Shown here: in pieces, positions 49,501-58,328 of the stretch
How the letters are laid out: each line of letters opens with the position of its first letter
Position numbering within the stretch: the stretch's first letter is position 1
Origin: Aplidium turbinatum
Taxonomy: Eukaryota; Chordata; Ascidiacea; Aplousobranchia; Polyclinidae
Direction: 5' to 3'
Length of the DNA stretch: 64,000 nucleotides
Assembly: GCA_918807975.1 (NCBI GenBank)
Contig: OU964918.1
Span: 45,368,477-45,432,476 of the forward strand
Translations under genes and position numbers: made by a program
Notes under the pieces: model-generated
What the model was told of the DNA's origin: nothing
The model's database searches: none
What the model saw: the letters and a program-made list of their open reading frames with translations, nothing else

Positions 49501-50921
49501 AGTATTTTTTGTGCATGTTTGATCGAGAACCTATTGCTTCAGTTAATTGTGATCACATGGTTAGGAAAAACAATGCAGCTGCAGTCACTCGTTTCATCTA
49601 TTGGTTTGTTTTGGTTATTAATCTTTATCCTCGGACTGATAAAGCCTTGATTGGTTGTTTCTGGTAGTTTCGCATATTTGTAGAGGCTCTTGATTCTTGA
49701 CGCAGGGCCGGTTACCGAGATTGACAGCAGAGTGAAGTTTTCCGATTGTTGAAGTGTTCTTGGCTGGGGAATTATTCCATTCACTAGGTGCCGTTGAATG
49801 AAGAGCAGTCGTGAAAGTGCGTTGCTCAAGTGCGCACCACGAGAGTCGAACTTCTCGCCGCGTGATCTTGATCCCGGCGCGTAACCACTGAGCTAACGGG
49901 GCGGACTATTAAAATGAACAAACATTAGTTGGCCAGCTAACTACAGTAAAACTCGGTTAATCCGGATTCGATTTGACCGGCGATTCCATCCGGATTAGGC
50001 GAAGATCCGGATTAACCGATGACGGTTCTATCAAGCCTGACGTTACCTAGATAGAAGGGTGTCGGTAAAAATCACCGAAATTGAACGCATTAGTGTGGTC
50101 ATCTGTCAATTCCGACACGCGCGATCACCATATTAGCGATAGAATTCTTTTGAAATGCAGTATGCATGTAAAACGAATGTATTTGTAGACTCTGCGTCTA
50201 ACGCAAGAACACACTGGCAAAAGTTATATCTTTAGACATGCGTGTCGGAATAATCTGTAGTCACTCAAAACTTTTGAAAACAGTTACGGAAGACGAGTTT
50301 CTTTGGAAAACTTACAAAAAATCAAACAAAGTCTTCTATTGGAAAAACATCAACGACATACCGCCGACAATTCCACCGACATCTTTTCAAGTGACATTAC
50401 GAGTTTGGGCATTTACGCACGAATTTTGAGTTAGGAGGGATTACTGTTCATGAAAAGAAGAAATCCGCAATGATTTATTGCGTCACATTAACGGAACAAT
50501 AGATAAGAAATTTCTCGCAATAAGCCACGTTACGTTTTAGCATAAAATGGCAAAACTGTCGGGAAACTCCGGATAAAGCGATAGAGAAAGCGCAACTTTT
50601 GTCCGGAATAGGCGAAGATCCGGATTAAATAATCCGGATAATCCGAAGCCGTTTCTCAAGGAAAAGAATACAAATCATTTGTACTTCCAGTTTCATCCGG
50701 ATTAACCGAGTTCTACTGTAGTAAGAAGAAGGGTCTCCTTCAAGGGCGAAATTGTGGCATTTGCAAAATGTCACGTAGTTGGCATTCGTTGTTAAATGCG
50801 CAAGGTAACTAATTATTCCTCTACAGTTTAATGAGCATTTGTCCAACAGGGAGAACCTTCACCTCGTAAAAGAAGAAAAGCATCCCGGGCCATACCAGCT
50901 CTGAACAGCAAGCGTCGTTGA
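34585..50921 (+). CDS. HORMAD1/Hop1-family meiotic axis protein with PHD finger
   Basis: This is a chromosome-axis protein that promotes meiotic double-strand breaks and pairing. I read 17 exons: 34585-34623, 36037-36166, 37254-37314, 37999-38056, 38324-38350, 38437-38570, 38658-38749, 39089-39255, 39508-39570, 39820-39871, 40287-40459, 43750-43869, 44698-44798, 45706-45836, 47964-48040, 49028-49144 and 50850-50921. All are GT-AG and phase-consistent, giving about 537 residues. HORMA spans about residues 14-236 (IVYLRNLFPE, LRALIFAV, LPTNVYMTVRLLYYD, the family signature DYQPPGF). The PHD finger lies at about 284-330. A winged-helix-like stretch lies at about 333-406, then a helical region (DHDVLKAVFIRDVRHVAENL). 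The tail is basic (PRKRRKASR). Mammalian HORMAD1 lacks the PHD-winged-helix module; yeast Hop1 has it. The introns hold nearly all the local transposons. I chose the first of two adjacent ATGs as the start. Confidence 0.9.
34684..35378 (-). mobile_element. Tc1-like element, internally deleted, in HORMAD intron 1
   Basis: Long inverted repeats (about 34684-34790 and 35283-35378; right end CGCCACTG followed by TA) enclose a minus-strand frame 35197-34928. It encodes a Tc1-type helix-turn-helix (SKTAIHQTIVRFI, then GRPR). The catalytic part is absent. The right arm carries TAGGCTA at 35338-35344 where the left arm has plain TA (34738-34739). Confidence 0.82.
36037..39255 (+). CDS. HORMAD exons 2-8: HORMA domain
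   Basis: Seven exons form the peptide-clamping HORMA fold. Order of recognisable segments: exon 2 LAIGISNIVYLRNLFPESAF; exon 3 KILKENSHEGAGRIVHW; exon 4 MKGVYDAIEREYLRALIFAV; exon 5 TDPEKP; exon 6 ESYVFGFSYD; exon 7 LPTNVYMTVRLLYYD; exon 8 DYQPPGFVEAI. They parallel human HORMAD1 in order and spacing as I remember it. Exon 3 ends inside the Trp codon shared with exon 4. Confidence 0.92.
36229..36496 (-). mobile_element. SINE-B (tRNA-derived), HORMAD intron 2
   Basis: On the minus strand, a tRNA-like head (TGGTGGCTCGGTGGCTTAG, B box GGTTCGATACC) is followed by a body ending at the TATATAGCGCTGTATCC block and a TTA-rich tail. It closely matches 46045-46314, with a small gap near the A box. Confidence 0.88.
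36696..36841. mobile_element. CGGTGAG palindromic element, short copy
   Basis: The ends are CGGAATGGCCCG and GCAGACCC, with a perfect 9-bp target duplication GCTTTGTGT (36687-36695, 36842-36850). Inside, outward CGGTGAG words flank TTAGGGTTAGGGTTAGAG, a telomere-like core. The same family is at 37603-37961 in opposite orientation. Confidence 0.9.
37603..37961. mobile_element. CGGTGAG palindromic element, long copy
   Basis: The ends are GGGTCTGCTACTATTCGG and GGGCCATTCCG, with a perfect 9-bp duplication AATATAAAT (37594-37602, 37962-37970). Several TTCGGTGAGAGCC words face outward from each end around a C-rich CCCTAACCCC-like core (37729-37826). TAGCCTA and TAGGCTA sit symmetrically in the two arms. 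No protein is encoded. Confidence 0.9.
40287..40459 (+). CDS. HORMAD exon 11: PHD finger
   Basis: All eight zinc ligands of a C4HC3 PHD finger are visible: the CxxC within VCCPC, CSKC, the His in LWQH, the Cys in AIC, and CHRC. The aromatic at W (HLWQH) matches the usual PHD core. An alternative donor at 40463 would add V plus one base and change the phase for a different downstream exon (see findings). Confidence 0.92.
41453..42890. mobile_element. Nested hAT-like element, AGTGTTnGGCGATAT ends
   Basis: AGTGTTCGGCGATATTG on the left and ATATCGCCCAACACT on the right, flanked by the 10-bp direct repeat AAAACCAGCT (41443-41452, 42891-42900). Just inside each end lie CGATACGATAT-type repeats. 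The interior includes a Ser/Asp-rich coding remnant (about 41760-41930) and a LINE tail. Confidence 0.85.
42279..42605 (+). mobile_element. LINE 3' end fragment
   Basis: Reads TIKSRKLKYFGHICNNS, then KMNGKRNRGRTPRIWTNDI and DWLGLNYKTA, the conserved C-terminal segment of a jockey/CR1-like LINE. It ends in a (GAT)n tail at about 42589-42601. Strongly 5'-truncated. Confidence 0.8.
43750..44798 (+). CDS. HORMAD exons 12-13: winged-helix-like region
   Basis: Exon 12 (43750-43869) reads CTDPQLSALKKDQRQEMC then AWRRTLQRC. Exon 13 (44698-44798) reads EISGWLSCTRIMAQKIIGKL then AREKIVKMAKGQQ. The pattern of helices followed by a recognition-helix-like IIGKLAREK segment fits the winged helix that follows the PHD finger in Hop1-type proteins. 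I used the donor CG|GTACCA at 44799 because it alone restores phase with exon 14. Confidence 0.8.
44940..45445 (-). mobile_element. LINE reverse-transcriptase fragment in HORMAD intron 13
   Basis: On the minus strand: NGVPQGSVL near 45430, a YVDDLATLHLSNHWETIEG segment near 45300-45340, FHLNNREAKRELKINTNGK near 45200, and SLTYRQHLESLRKKISTRTA near 45080. These are the RT palm and following thumb region, spread over more than one frame, so the copy is decayed. Confidence 0.82.
46045..46314 (-). mobile_element. SINE-B copy, best preserved
   Basis: The minus-strand head has A box GTAGTGGTTAGTGCGCC and B box GGTTCGATACC. The body reads through to the TATATAGCGCTGTATCC block and a (TTA)n tail at 46045. 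It lies in HORMAD intron 14. Confidence 0.92.
46718..47901 (-). mobile_element. hAT transposon, ZBED5/Charlie-like, HORMAD intron 14
   Basis: The ends CAGTGGTTCTCAAAC / GTTTGAGAACTACTG have the perfect 8-bp duplication TGTTATAT (46710-46717, 47902-47909). The minus-strand frame 47286-46867 is the transposase C terminus (FWISMNGDYPALVKKALRII, YLCEAGISALAVIKSKF, ending KNKQAHTSH). An upstream part is at 47550-47305 in another frame. The catalytic half is largely deleted. Confidence 0.93.
48187..48417 (-). mobile_element. SINE-B copy, diverged
   Basis: It matches the other SINE-B copies from the CAGCACTTTACAAAGCAG block to the head. It carries TAGCCTA (48259-48265) and TAGGCTA (48314-48320) at positions where the sister copies have a bare TA. 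Confidence 0.82.
48518..48820 (+). mobile_element. SINE-A copy, HORMAD intron 15
   Basis: Full-length head (GGCTAGCTCAGTTGATTATA, B box GGTTCGACTATCGGG), body and tail. TAGGCTA at 48754-48760 interrupts the conserved ACAAGTATGCGAAAC block seen intact at 17365-17380. Confidence 0.9.
49600..49905 (-). mobile_element. SINE-A copy, HORMAD intron 16
   Basis: Minus-strand head at 49840-49905, body with the CCGGTTACCGAGATTGAC block, and tail at 49600-49640 (AATCTTTATCCTCGG on the plus strand). Confidence 0.88.
49944..50718. mobile_element. Tigger/pogo-like MITE, CGGTTAATCCGG ends
   Basis: The ends CAGTAAAACTCGGTTAATCC / GGATTAACCGAGTTCTACTG are flanked by TA. Internal GATCCGGATTA words repeat near both ends. 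The end sequence resembles Tigger-type transposons. It is an intronic copy of the family also at 51629-52190. Confidence 0.85.
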
Positions 50922-51628
50922 GTGGTTGTTTCAAATGTTATTGCGTTTGTTATTGTTTTTTATGGTTTTGATAAAGTTCACTTTAATGATATGTTTGTTT
51001 AGTATTTTCTTTTTTTAGCAAAAAAGCCAAATATTGTGTTTGTAAAATTACGCTTTTTATTATTTTGTGCTTTGTTATTTGTTTTCACACGTCACACTTG
51101 CAGTATCGTCGCGTCTTATAGAGATAAAGATAATATTTTAATTTTGTATTGCATAAACATTTATGGCTAATTTCTTCAATGTTGCTTAGTTTGTGTGACA
51201 CTGTTTTTTCATTTATGTTTTTTCCAATGAAAAAGTTTTTAAGATTTTGTATGATGTGTTATTTAAGACCAAAATCATTAAGAACTCAAAGTTGCATAAG
51301 GGATTTCTAGAAGTTGGCCGACTAGATGCAAAAACTACCTTGTCAGGGTAAAATACGCCAAAAAAGTGTGTTGCCAGGTGTTTTTCAGGATAAATGCTTA
51401 GCTTAGTTTGCTCAAAAATAAATCAATGCTTCAGCTTGCTTGTTGGATCAATTCCAAAATTTGCAAACAAGGAAATTCCAATTGTGTTTAGAATTTTAAC
51501 CTGCTCAAAGCAATAAATTAGGCTGCAGCTTGAAAAAATAAATTATACAAATAAGCTACTGTTGCACAACTCCATGAGTTTATCTGAGGGTAGCCGTATG
51601 CTATGAATCAAGTTATGAATGTAATGTA
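50922..51628. other. HORMAD 3' flank
   Basis: AT-rich sequence after the stop codon; the poly(A) site is not obvious. No other gene is seen. Confidence 0.4.
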
Positions 51629-52190
51629 TAGTAGAACTCGGTTAATCCGGATCTTCGCCGAATCCGGATAAAACTGGAAGTGCAGATGATTTGTAATCTT
51701 TTTCTTGAGAAACAGCTTTGGATTATCCGGATTATTTAATCCGGATCTTCGCCTATTCCGGACAAATGTTGCGCTTTGTCTATCGCTTTATCCGGATTTG
51801 CCCGATTTTTTGTAAGTTTTCCATAGAAACTCGTCTTCGGTTACTATTTTCAAAAGTTTTGAGTGACTACAGATTATTCCGACACGCATGTCTGAAGATG
51901 TTACTTTTGTCAGTGTGTTCTTGCGTTAGACGCAGAGTCTACAAATACATTCATTTTACACGCATACTGCATTTCAAAAGAACTCTTATCACTGGGTTGC
52001 TAATGTGGTGATCTCGCGTTACGGAATTGGCAGATGACCACACTAATGCGTTCAATTTCGGTGATTTTTACCGATACCCTTCTATCTAGGTAACGTCAGG
52101 CTTGATAGAACCGTCATCGGTTAATCCGGACCTTCGCCTAATCCGGATGGAATCGCCGGTCAAATCGAATCCGGATTAACCGAGGTCTGG
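51629..52190. mobile_element. Tigger/pogo-like MITE, inverted second copy
   Basis: Reverse-oriented relative to 49944-50718 and lacking about 200 bp of its middle. The ends are TAGTAGAACTCGGTTAATCC and GGATTAACCGAGGTCTGG, flanked by TA on both sides. Confidence 0.85.
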
Positions 52191-52854
52191 TATATTACAT
52201 ATTTTGCATATTCTTTTTAAGTTGTTATTTATTTGTAAACACTAGGCTATATTACTTTGATAAGTTATTGCTTCATGTTTAGGTTACGCCTGATTAATGG
52301 GTTGACAAGCAACCAATGAGTTTAGATTAATTCGGAAAAATTTGATCGAGGCTTGTCTGGTTTTTGAGCTAGGTAATCAAAAATACGGTAGCTTTTTATT
52401 TGAAAATTTAAGAAAATCTGGCAACACTTTGCATAACATACCCTACTTTCAAAAACAACATTTCGTGAGTTCGCTTCTCAGTGCGTTCTTGGCTTCTACT
52501 TTTTTGCAGATGCTGTTTTCGTGACATTGTTTTTGATTGATTCCTATTGAGCAACATGATCTAATGCTGATACAATATTAGCCTAATTGACTGCCGGAAT
52601 TTGTTTAACATCAGCTAAAGATCCTTGCATAAATTGTTAGGTACCACTGTGGTAGCCTACCCTATGTGATTTAAAATGTATAGCCTGAATATTCGGTCAT
52701 AGTGACTTACCGGTATTCCGATTACATAGGTTGGTTTAGCCTACCGATACCCTAACCATGATAGGCTACAAGACTACTTACATTGCAATATTAATCAATC
52801 TGCAGGTAATTTTGTAGATTAGCTACATCAAGATAGCCTACTAAGATAGAAACA
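52191..52854. other. No gene recognised
   Basis: AT-rich, with an unusually high density of TAGGCTA/TAGCCTA words (about six, near 52246, 52582, 52653, 52738, 52763 and 52836). No supported gene. Confidence 0.5.
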
Positions 52855-53159
52855 TTGATTGATCGAATCTTTATTCTCGGACTGAGCAAGCTTCTTGTAG
52901 AGCTTCATCCTGGTAGTTTCGCATACTTATAGAGGCTTTGAATCACTGACGCAGGCCCGGTCATCGAGATTGACAGAGTGAAGTTTCCGATCGTTGAAGT
53001 CTTGTTGCCGGGGAATTATTCCATCCATCCGATGCCGCTGAATGGAGAGCAGTCCTTAACGTGTGTTGCTCAAGCGCACATCCCGAGAGTCGAACCAGCG
53101 CCGCTTGATCATGAAGTTTCAGAAATCACGCGCTAACCAACTGAGCTATAGGGACGGAC
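52855..53159 (-). mobile_element. SINE-A copy
   Basis: Minus-strand head at 53080-53159 (A box AGCTCAGTTGGTTAGCGCG), body, and tail beginning at the TTGATTGATCGAATC block. Full length. Confidence 0.9.
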
Positions 53160-54483
53160 TCAGATCACATACTATAGCACTGCCACCATGTTGTTGCCAA
53201 AAATGTGATAGGCTATAACACTAGCGTACCAAAGTGTAATTGACGAGAACGCCTTTCAAAAGTTTGGTGCACATGTAGAGACCCACGTAGGCCTACTGTA
53301 ATAGTGTTTAAAATATTGGCAAATAAAATGTTACGCAGTAACTTCAAACATGTAGGATTTTGTGTTTCAAGCGCGTGGAGTAGGCTATTGAGAACACCAT
53401 GTGTTTATTTTCTATGTAGGCATAGGCTACTTTATTTGAAAAATCTGTGTAAGTTTTGCAGGCCCTCTCTTTTCCTCTTGTTGGTCTGTGGCAAGGCAGT
53501 CTATTTACACTAAGAGTTGACACCATCGCTTTCCATATCAGAAAAACATGTCGAAGTCGGGAAACACTGAAAACAAAATGTATAGACATGATTAAAGCAA
53601 TACTTGCTCATTTAAACAATGGTTCGGCATTCAAATTTCTTTTTCTAGGCCTAGGGTAGGCTACTCAAGTACTCAGCCACATGTTTGCTGTTCCCCTAAA
53701 ACTGAAGGCGATGTTGACATTATCTGCCTCCTTCGGCATAACCTAATTAATTTAAGTTTCATCCTAGTATAGTGTACACCTTGAAGTATTAAAAATCTAT
53801 AGTCCTAATTCGGTAACCGTATAGTTGAGCCAAAAGTTATGTTAGCTAAGAACCGTCATAGGCTATCATTTTCTGGGTGGTGAGTGGTGACCAGTGTTGT
53901 ACGTTGACGCCGTCAATTTGACGGCGTCATTTGACGGCGTCAACTTTTTGTTGACGCTGAGGCTAGCGCCGTCAATTTATTTTTCAGTTGACGGAAGTGA
54001 TAGCGCCGTCAACTATTTTGCCGATTTTAAGCGTCAAGCGCTAAGCGTCATTTTTTGTTTTTATGGAAAATCTCGTTTCACAATAAGAGTTTCACAATTT
54101 ATTCTGACCAGCGCGACTCATACGAATTACCGGCTTTTGCGTTGGTTGGAATGGCTCCCTGGAATACACGCGGAAGAAGTTCATCAAATGGTGATCACCC
54201 ATGTATTGAGAACGAGGGATCAGAGACTGAAAGCGAAAAATCCATGAATGGCATCGCGGACGTTGAATATACTTTATTTCAAGAGCTCTATGCCCCTGAA
54301 AAGAGCGATGTTGGTGCAGTGGACCTCGTTAAAAGATTTATACATGCTAAACTATCATAGCACGCTTGGAACAGTGATACCTTTCCGACTAAACGTTTTC
54401 AACTTGTTTTTGAAATACAACACACCAATACCAACCAGCGCTGCTGTGGAACGCATGTTTTCACTTGGAAAGGACAATATGCG

Positions 54484-55889
54484 CAGGGGCGCCGGAAGCT
54501 GGAAGGAGGGGAGCGGATGCCCCCTGCTCTCAAATTTCTGTGGATGGGGAGGGAAGAGGGGGCAATGGTGCCCTTTTAAGGTCATGTAAGCTACTGCACA
54601 CTTTGCAATATAACAATTTATGCTATTCGCTTTTAGCCTAATTATAATGTTCTATTTTTGCCTCAAAATAATATTCACGACACAAAATTTTCCATCACAG
54701 TAAGTTATATTACATCATTATAAAATAGCATGATGCCTTTCCGTGCCATTGTTGTTTGTATAGCGGACATTTGTATCATTACTCGATAATGAGCTGATAG
54801 ATGAGCATTATCGCTAGGGGAAGGTCGGGTTAGTTGACTCATTTTTTACTTAAATGCATCTAACTCCAAACAGTTTCTTTCTACCAAGCTGCAAACTACA
54901 GCAAATATAAAGAAAGCTTCACTTTAACTTCAGGACTTGCTTCAGTGCGATAATGAGCTTTCAGGTATAATTTTCAAATGCTTCAAAACTGTTACCGAAT
55001 TGAGTCAACTAACCCGATGATGTGGGTAACTTAATTGACTCACCCTGTGGGATAGTTGACTCACGCTGAATAGGTATTGTAGTAAATGGACATTTATGCG
55101 AAATGCATGTATTGGCATTAAAGAAATTGTGTGTAGCACCTAGTTAATGGTTGACAAACGAAATCAGCTGTTGCGTTTGTACAATTGAGATAATTCCAGC
55201 TGGTGCATCCATACAGTAGGCTATTACACTTGATGGGGCTTTTTCCTGCCGGACAGAAGTTGAAACCACCCTTTAGTAGCAAACAAAACACAGTAGTAGT
55301 TAACGAACGAACACTACAATTGGTTGCAATTCAAAACAAATCTACTAATATGTAGACCTAGTAGGTTAATTGACTCACTGAGTCAACTAGGACGATCGCC
55401 AATGAGTCAACTAACCTGTCAGTGCCTTAATCAGAAAAAATGCCTGCCTTTGATTTTCTGCTTTGAGAAGACCAACCAAAGTTATAGACAATTTGCAATC
55501 ATAATTAAGGTATAACATTCCAAAAAAATCATTTCATACATTCATCGACAATAAGAGATACAACCTTACGTACCACCCTTATCAAATTTTACTTTCTGTA
55601 GTCAAAAACATACTTTCTTGCATAACTTTTCAACCCTTGCATTCAGACATGTGAACCTTTCATGGCCGTCATTGAATGATCTGACCAATGAAACCACGGA
55701 ATAACTTTCGCGCCTTTACGCATGGCTTGTTAGAAACTGGCGGTGAGTCAACTAACCTGCTGAGTCAACTAACCCGACTTTCCCCTATATCTTATCTTAA
55801 AACTTAAAAACAAATTGGCCTTTCAGCAACAAAAGTGCCCTTTTTTAATACTCCTGCTCCTCCAGTCAAAAATCGCTCCGGCGCCCCTG
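54484..55889. mobile_element. hAT-like element B, CAGGGGCGCCGG ends
   Basis: CAGGGGCGCCGGAAGC and TCCGGCGCCCCTG ends, with the perfect 8-bp duplication AATATGCG (54476-54483, 55890-55897). It is a sister of element A at 3932-5415. It carries a TA-flanked pogo-like MITE at 54817-55785. Confidence 0.93.
54817..55785. mobile_element. Pogo-like MITE with repeated TTAGTTGACTCA phrase
   Basis: GGGGAAGGTCGGGTTAGTTG and CAACTAACCCGACTTTCCCC ends, flanked by TA. The phrase GAGTCAACTAACC and its complement recur at about 54835, 55003, 55015, 55052, 55370, 55403 and 55745-55775. No protein. Confidence 0.88.
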
Positions 55890-56616
55890 AATATGCGTCC
55901 CAAACGCAGCAGATTGTCAGACAAACGTTTTGAAATGCTTGTTTTTCTGCAAGGAAATAACTAATTGGCTGAGCAGCTATTAAAATACGGTCTCAAAACA
56001 TAATATCTGCTCTTTATTATAGTTATTGTTAGCCTGAACTTGATTGAAATATTTCCGTTTTATGAGACGCTGGCAAAAAATAGCGCTAGAAATTAGCGCT
56101 GACGCTGACGCCGTCAATTTCTTTAAGAGCTTACGCAGTCCTTTACGCCGTAAAGTTTTTACGCAATTCGCGCTGACGCTGACGCCGTCAAATTATTTCA
56201 ATGACGCGTACAACACTGGTGGTGACGTCATATAAAGGTAATGTTATCGTGACCTAGGCTATATTTGGTTGAATGCTCATTTCCAAACAACCTCGCTTTT
56301 TTGTAGCCGAGGCCTACGTGTGAAACATACCAGAAATGCTCGGCTACTAAGCAAATTTGTGTTAGCCTAAATATTCGTTTCAGTAGGTTAAGTTTCGATT
56401 TCATAAATGTTCGAATAGCTTGTGATATGATACCGTTCCTTGCTTTTTTCCATCCCATCCTTTATGTGGTGATTCAGACATGATCACCAACCCCAGCGAT
56501 AGTTGGTTGTCATATTTAAAAAAACATATTTCCAATCAAACAGTTTCTCTAACAATTTAGCTTGTTATAGCATACCATATCAAAACATGTTTTTGATTTC
56601 ATTACGGTTTACTTAC

Positions 56617-56751
56617 CTTTGACGGTCGGTGCTACACCAGAACAAGCAGAGCCACATGACGTGGGGCAGCATATTTGACTCGATTCACAATGTGTCGGAC
56701 ACTCTTCTGGCCTAAAGCAACCGAAGTTTAAGAAAGGTGGACATCTTTGAT
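56617..56751 (-). CDS. WAP-like exon
   Basis: A 135-nt exon with eight cysteines in WAP spacing, including the CC pair and CGxxC. It is bounded by TTTCTTTCAG and GTAAGT on the minus strand. Confidence 0.78.
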
Positions 56752-57666
56752 CTGAAAGAAAAAATTCTGGTTTCATATCAAACTAACAAAAAATGTTAAG
56801 CTACCATACTATTATTTCAGTAACCGACTAAAAATCTTATAAAGCAAGTGGAACAAGCCAATTCGCTATACTTTAACTTAGGCTAATTCTGTTTCCACAA
56901 CTCACAAGCTTTCAATCTCAATCAGTGGTCTAATGATACAATAAACAAAAGTCGCTTAGTAACAATTTTAACACAATAAAAGGCTAAGGGCTAAGGTAGA
57001 TACGACTTGTTATGCATAATATGCAAGCAGGCTACCAGGCCACGAGCTAGTTGAGGGTATAGGGATAGCCTATTCCTAAGAAGGATGCGTTTATAAAGCA
57101 ACTTGTCTTTTTGCATGTGAATTAATACAACTTCGTGTAAAAGAGATAATTCATTCTTCTATGCGGCATGTTAATAAATAGCCCGATGGTTTCCGACTTT
57201 TGAACTGAGCACCACAATCCTTTCCTCCAGCTTATACAGTCTGTTACCTCAATGCATCCAACCATCAGCTGCTGAACAATCAAACACTCCTGATGAGACA
57301 TGCTAATGAAAATCTCACCAGTAGTTGCAGGGCACGTGTGGGTATTGCACGGAACTTCAAAATTAGATGGTCCTTGACATGCAGTTGTTGGAACAGGGTT
57401 TTGGTTCATCAAGCACTTTCTTGTTTTGATCAAATATCCACCGCCACATGATTGAGTACAACGCGAATATGGAGACCACTGTGACCATATGTTGGGATTA
57501 CTGCCGCAAGTTTCACATGTCCTTCTTTCCATGCTATTGCCTTCACAAGTGTTTACTGGGCTATGTGGAGCAGAACCCGAAAGACATTCTCTTTGCCGAA
57601 ACTGATCTTCACCTTGACATGCTGACGAGCATTCACTCCATGGACCCCACGTTGCCCAATAATCAG
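56617..57666 (-). CDS. Secreted TSP1/WAP modular protein, two exons (partial)
   Basis: Two class 1-1 exons on the minus strand. Exon 57666-57319 encodes two thrombospondin type-1 repeats: WATWGPWSECSSACQGEDQF and WSQWSPYSRCTQSCGGGY, each with WxxW-type Trp and paired Cys. Exon 56751-56617 encodes an eight-Cys WAP-like four-disulfide core (RCPPFLNFGCF, EECPTHC, ICCPTSCGSAC). Donors (G|GTGAGA, G|GTAAGT) and acceptors are canonical, and both phases are 1, so the modules join in frame. Such genes encode extracellular matrix or protease-inhibitor proteins. I did not find the signal peptide or other exons; the gene probably continues past 57666 and below 56617. The product name cannot be fixed. Confidence 0.82.
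57319..57666 (-). CDS. TSP1-repeat exon
   Basis: A 348-nt exon with two TSP1 repeats. The first has WGPWSECSSAC, CLSGSAP and CEGN...CETC; the second has WSPYSRCTQSC, KCLMNQNPVP and CNTHTC. It is bounded by TTTTCAG and GTGAGA on the minus strand. Confidence 0.88.
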
Positions 57667-57669
57667 CTG

Positions 57670-58245
57670 AAAATAGTATAGGCTACAGTGTAAAGCATTT
57701 GTCTACCAATTTTACAAACTATTGTAGAAGTTAAAAGGCTGCAAACAATTAGTGAATCTTAATGATAGGTAGGATATACATCTTATAATCTTCTAATTTT
57801 GTAGACTATAAGCCAAGACTGTAGACTATAGATTCTCTTGTTATGTTTCCAGTTTTTTCATTTTAGTTGACTCTTAACACGTTAAGTTTGTTTTGGCGTG
57901 GATCTCGGCTTATGCCAATGCTACTAAAACTTTTCTATATTGTGTAGTAGGCTATAGATAATTATCTTTTCTGAGTAGGCCTACCACCTTCCCTGTAACA
58001 TGATTCGCCATACACAAAAATGGACATAATCTTGAAGATCAAGATCGTGACCTTGATCTTGAAAATCCTTTTATTCAATTCAATTTATTTTTCTATGTCA
58101 GAATGCAAAAGAAATGATATTGTGAAAAAGAAATACAGTAACAAATCCAACAAAAAGAAAAAAGTGGCAAAATCTTAATGGTTTAAGACGTGCATGAAAG
58201 AATATCTAATATTGCGGTAGTCGTTACTATCTGAATCCTTAACAG
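57670..58245. other. No gene recognised (probable intron)
   Basis: AT-rich, probably intronic to the TSP1/WAP gene. Contains TAGGCTA and TAGGCCTA words near 57679, 57948 and 57977, and a CTTGAAGATCAAGATC imperfect palindrome at about 58030-58070. Confidence 0.45.
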
Positions 58246-58252
58246 CCTGTTT

Positions 58253-58328
58253 TACCTAACGGATCATCAGAAGGTCTTATTCAAATAGAAGATTCTATTT
58301 GAATAAGACCTTCTGATGATCCGTTAGG
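58253..58328. repeat. Near-perfect 36-bp hairpin
   Basis: CCTAACGGATCATCAGAAGG and onward to AATAGAA, a 2-3-base loop, then the reverse complement ending CCTTCTGATGATCCGTTAGG. Flanking sequence (GTTACTATCTGAA... / ...CTTCAGATAGTAAT) extends the symmetry imperfectly to about 58220-58360. Confidence 0.9.

Larger units (their letters stand above)
53892..56218 (+). mobile_element. hAT transposon, TTGACGGCGTCAA ends
   Basis: CAGTGTTGTACGTTGACG and GACGCGTACAACACTG ends, with the perfect 8-bp duplication GTGGTGAC (53884-53891, 56219-56226). Both ends carry repeated TGACGGCGTCAA / GACGCTGACGCCGTCAA words. Transposase remnants: ELYAPEKSDVGAVDLVKRF (about 54270-54330), KYNTPIPTSAAVERMFSLGK (54413-54472) and RLSDKRFEMLVFLQGN (about 55912-55960). 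It is interrupted by the element at 54484. Confidence 0.93.
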
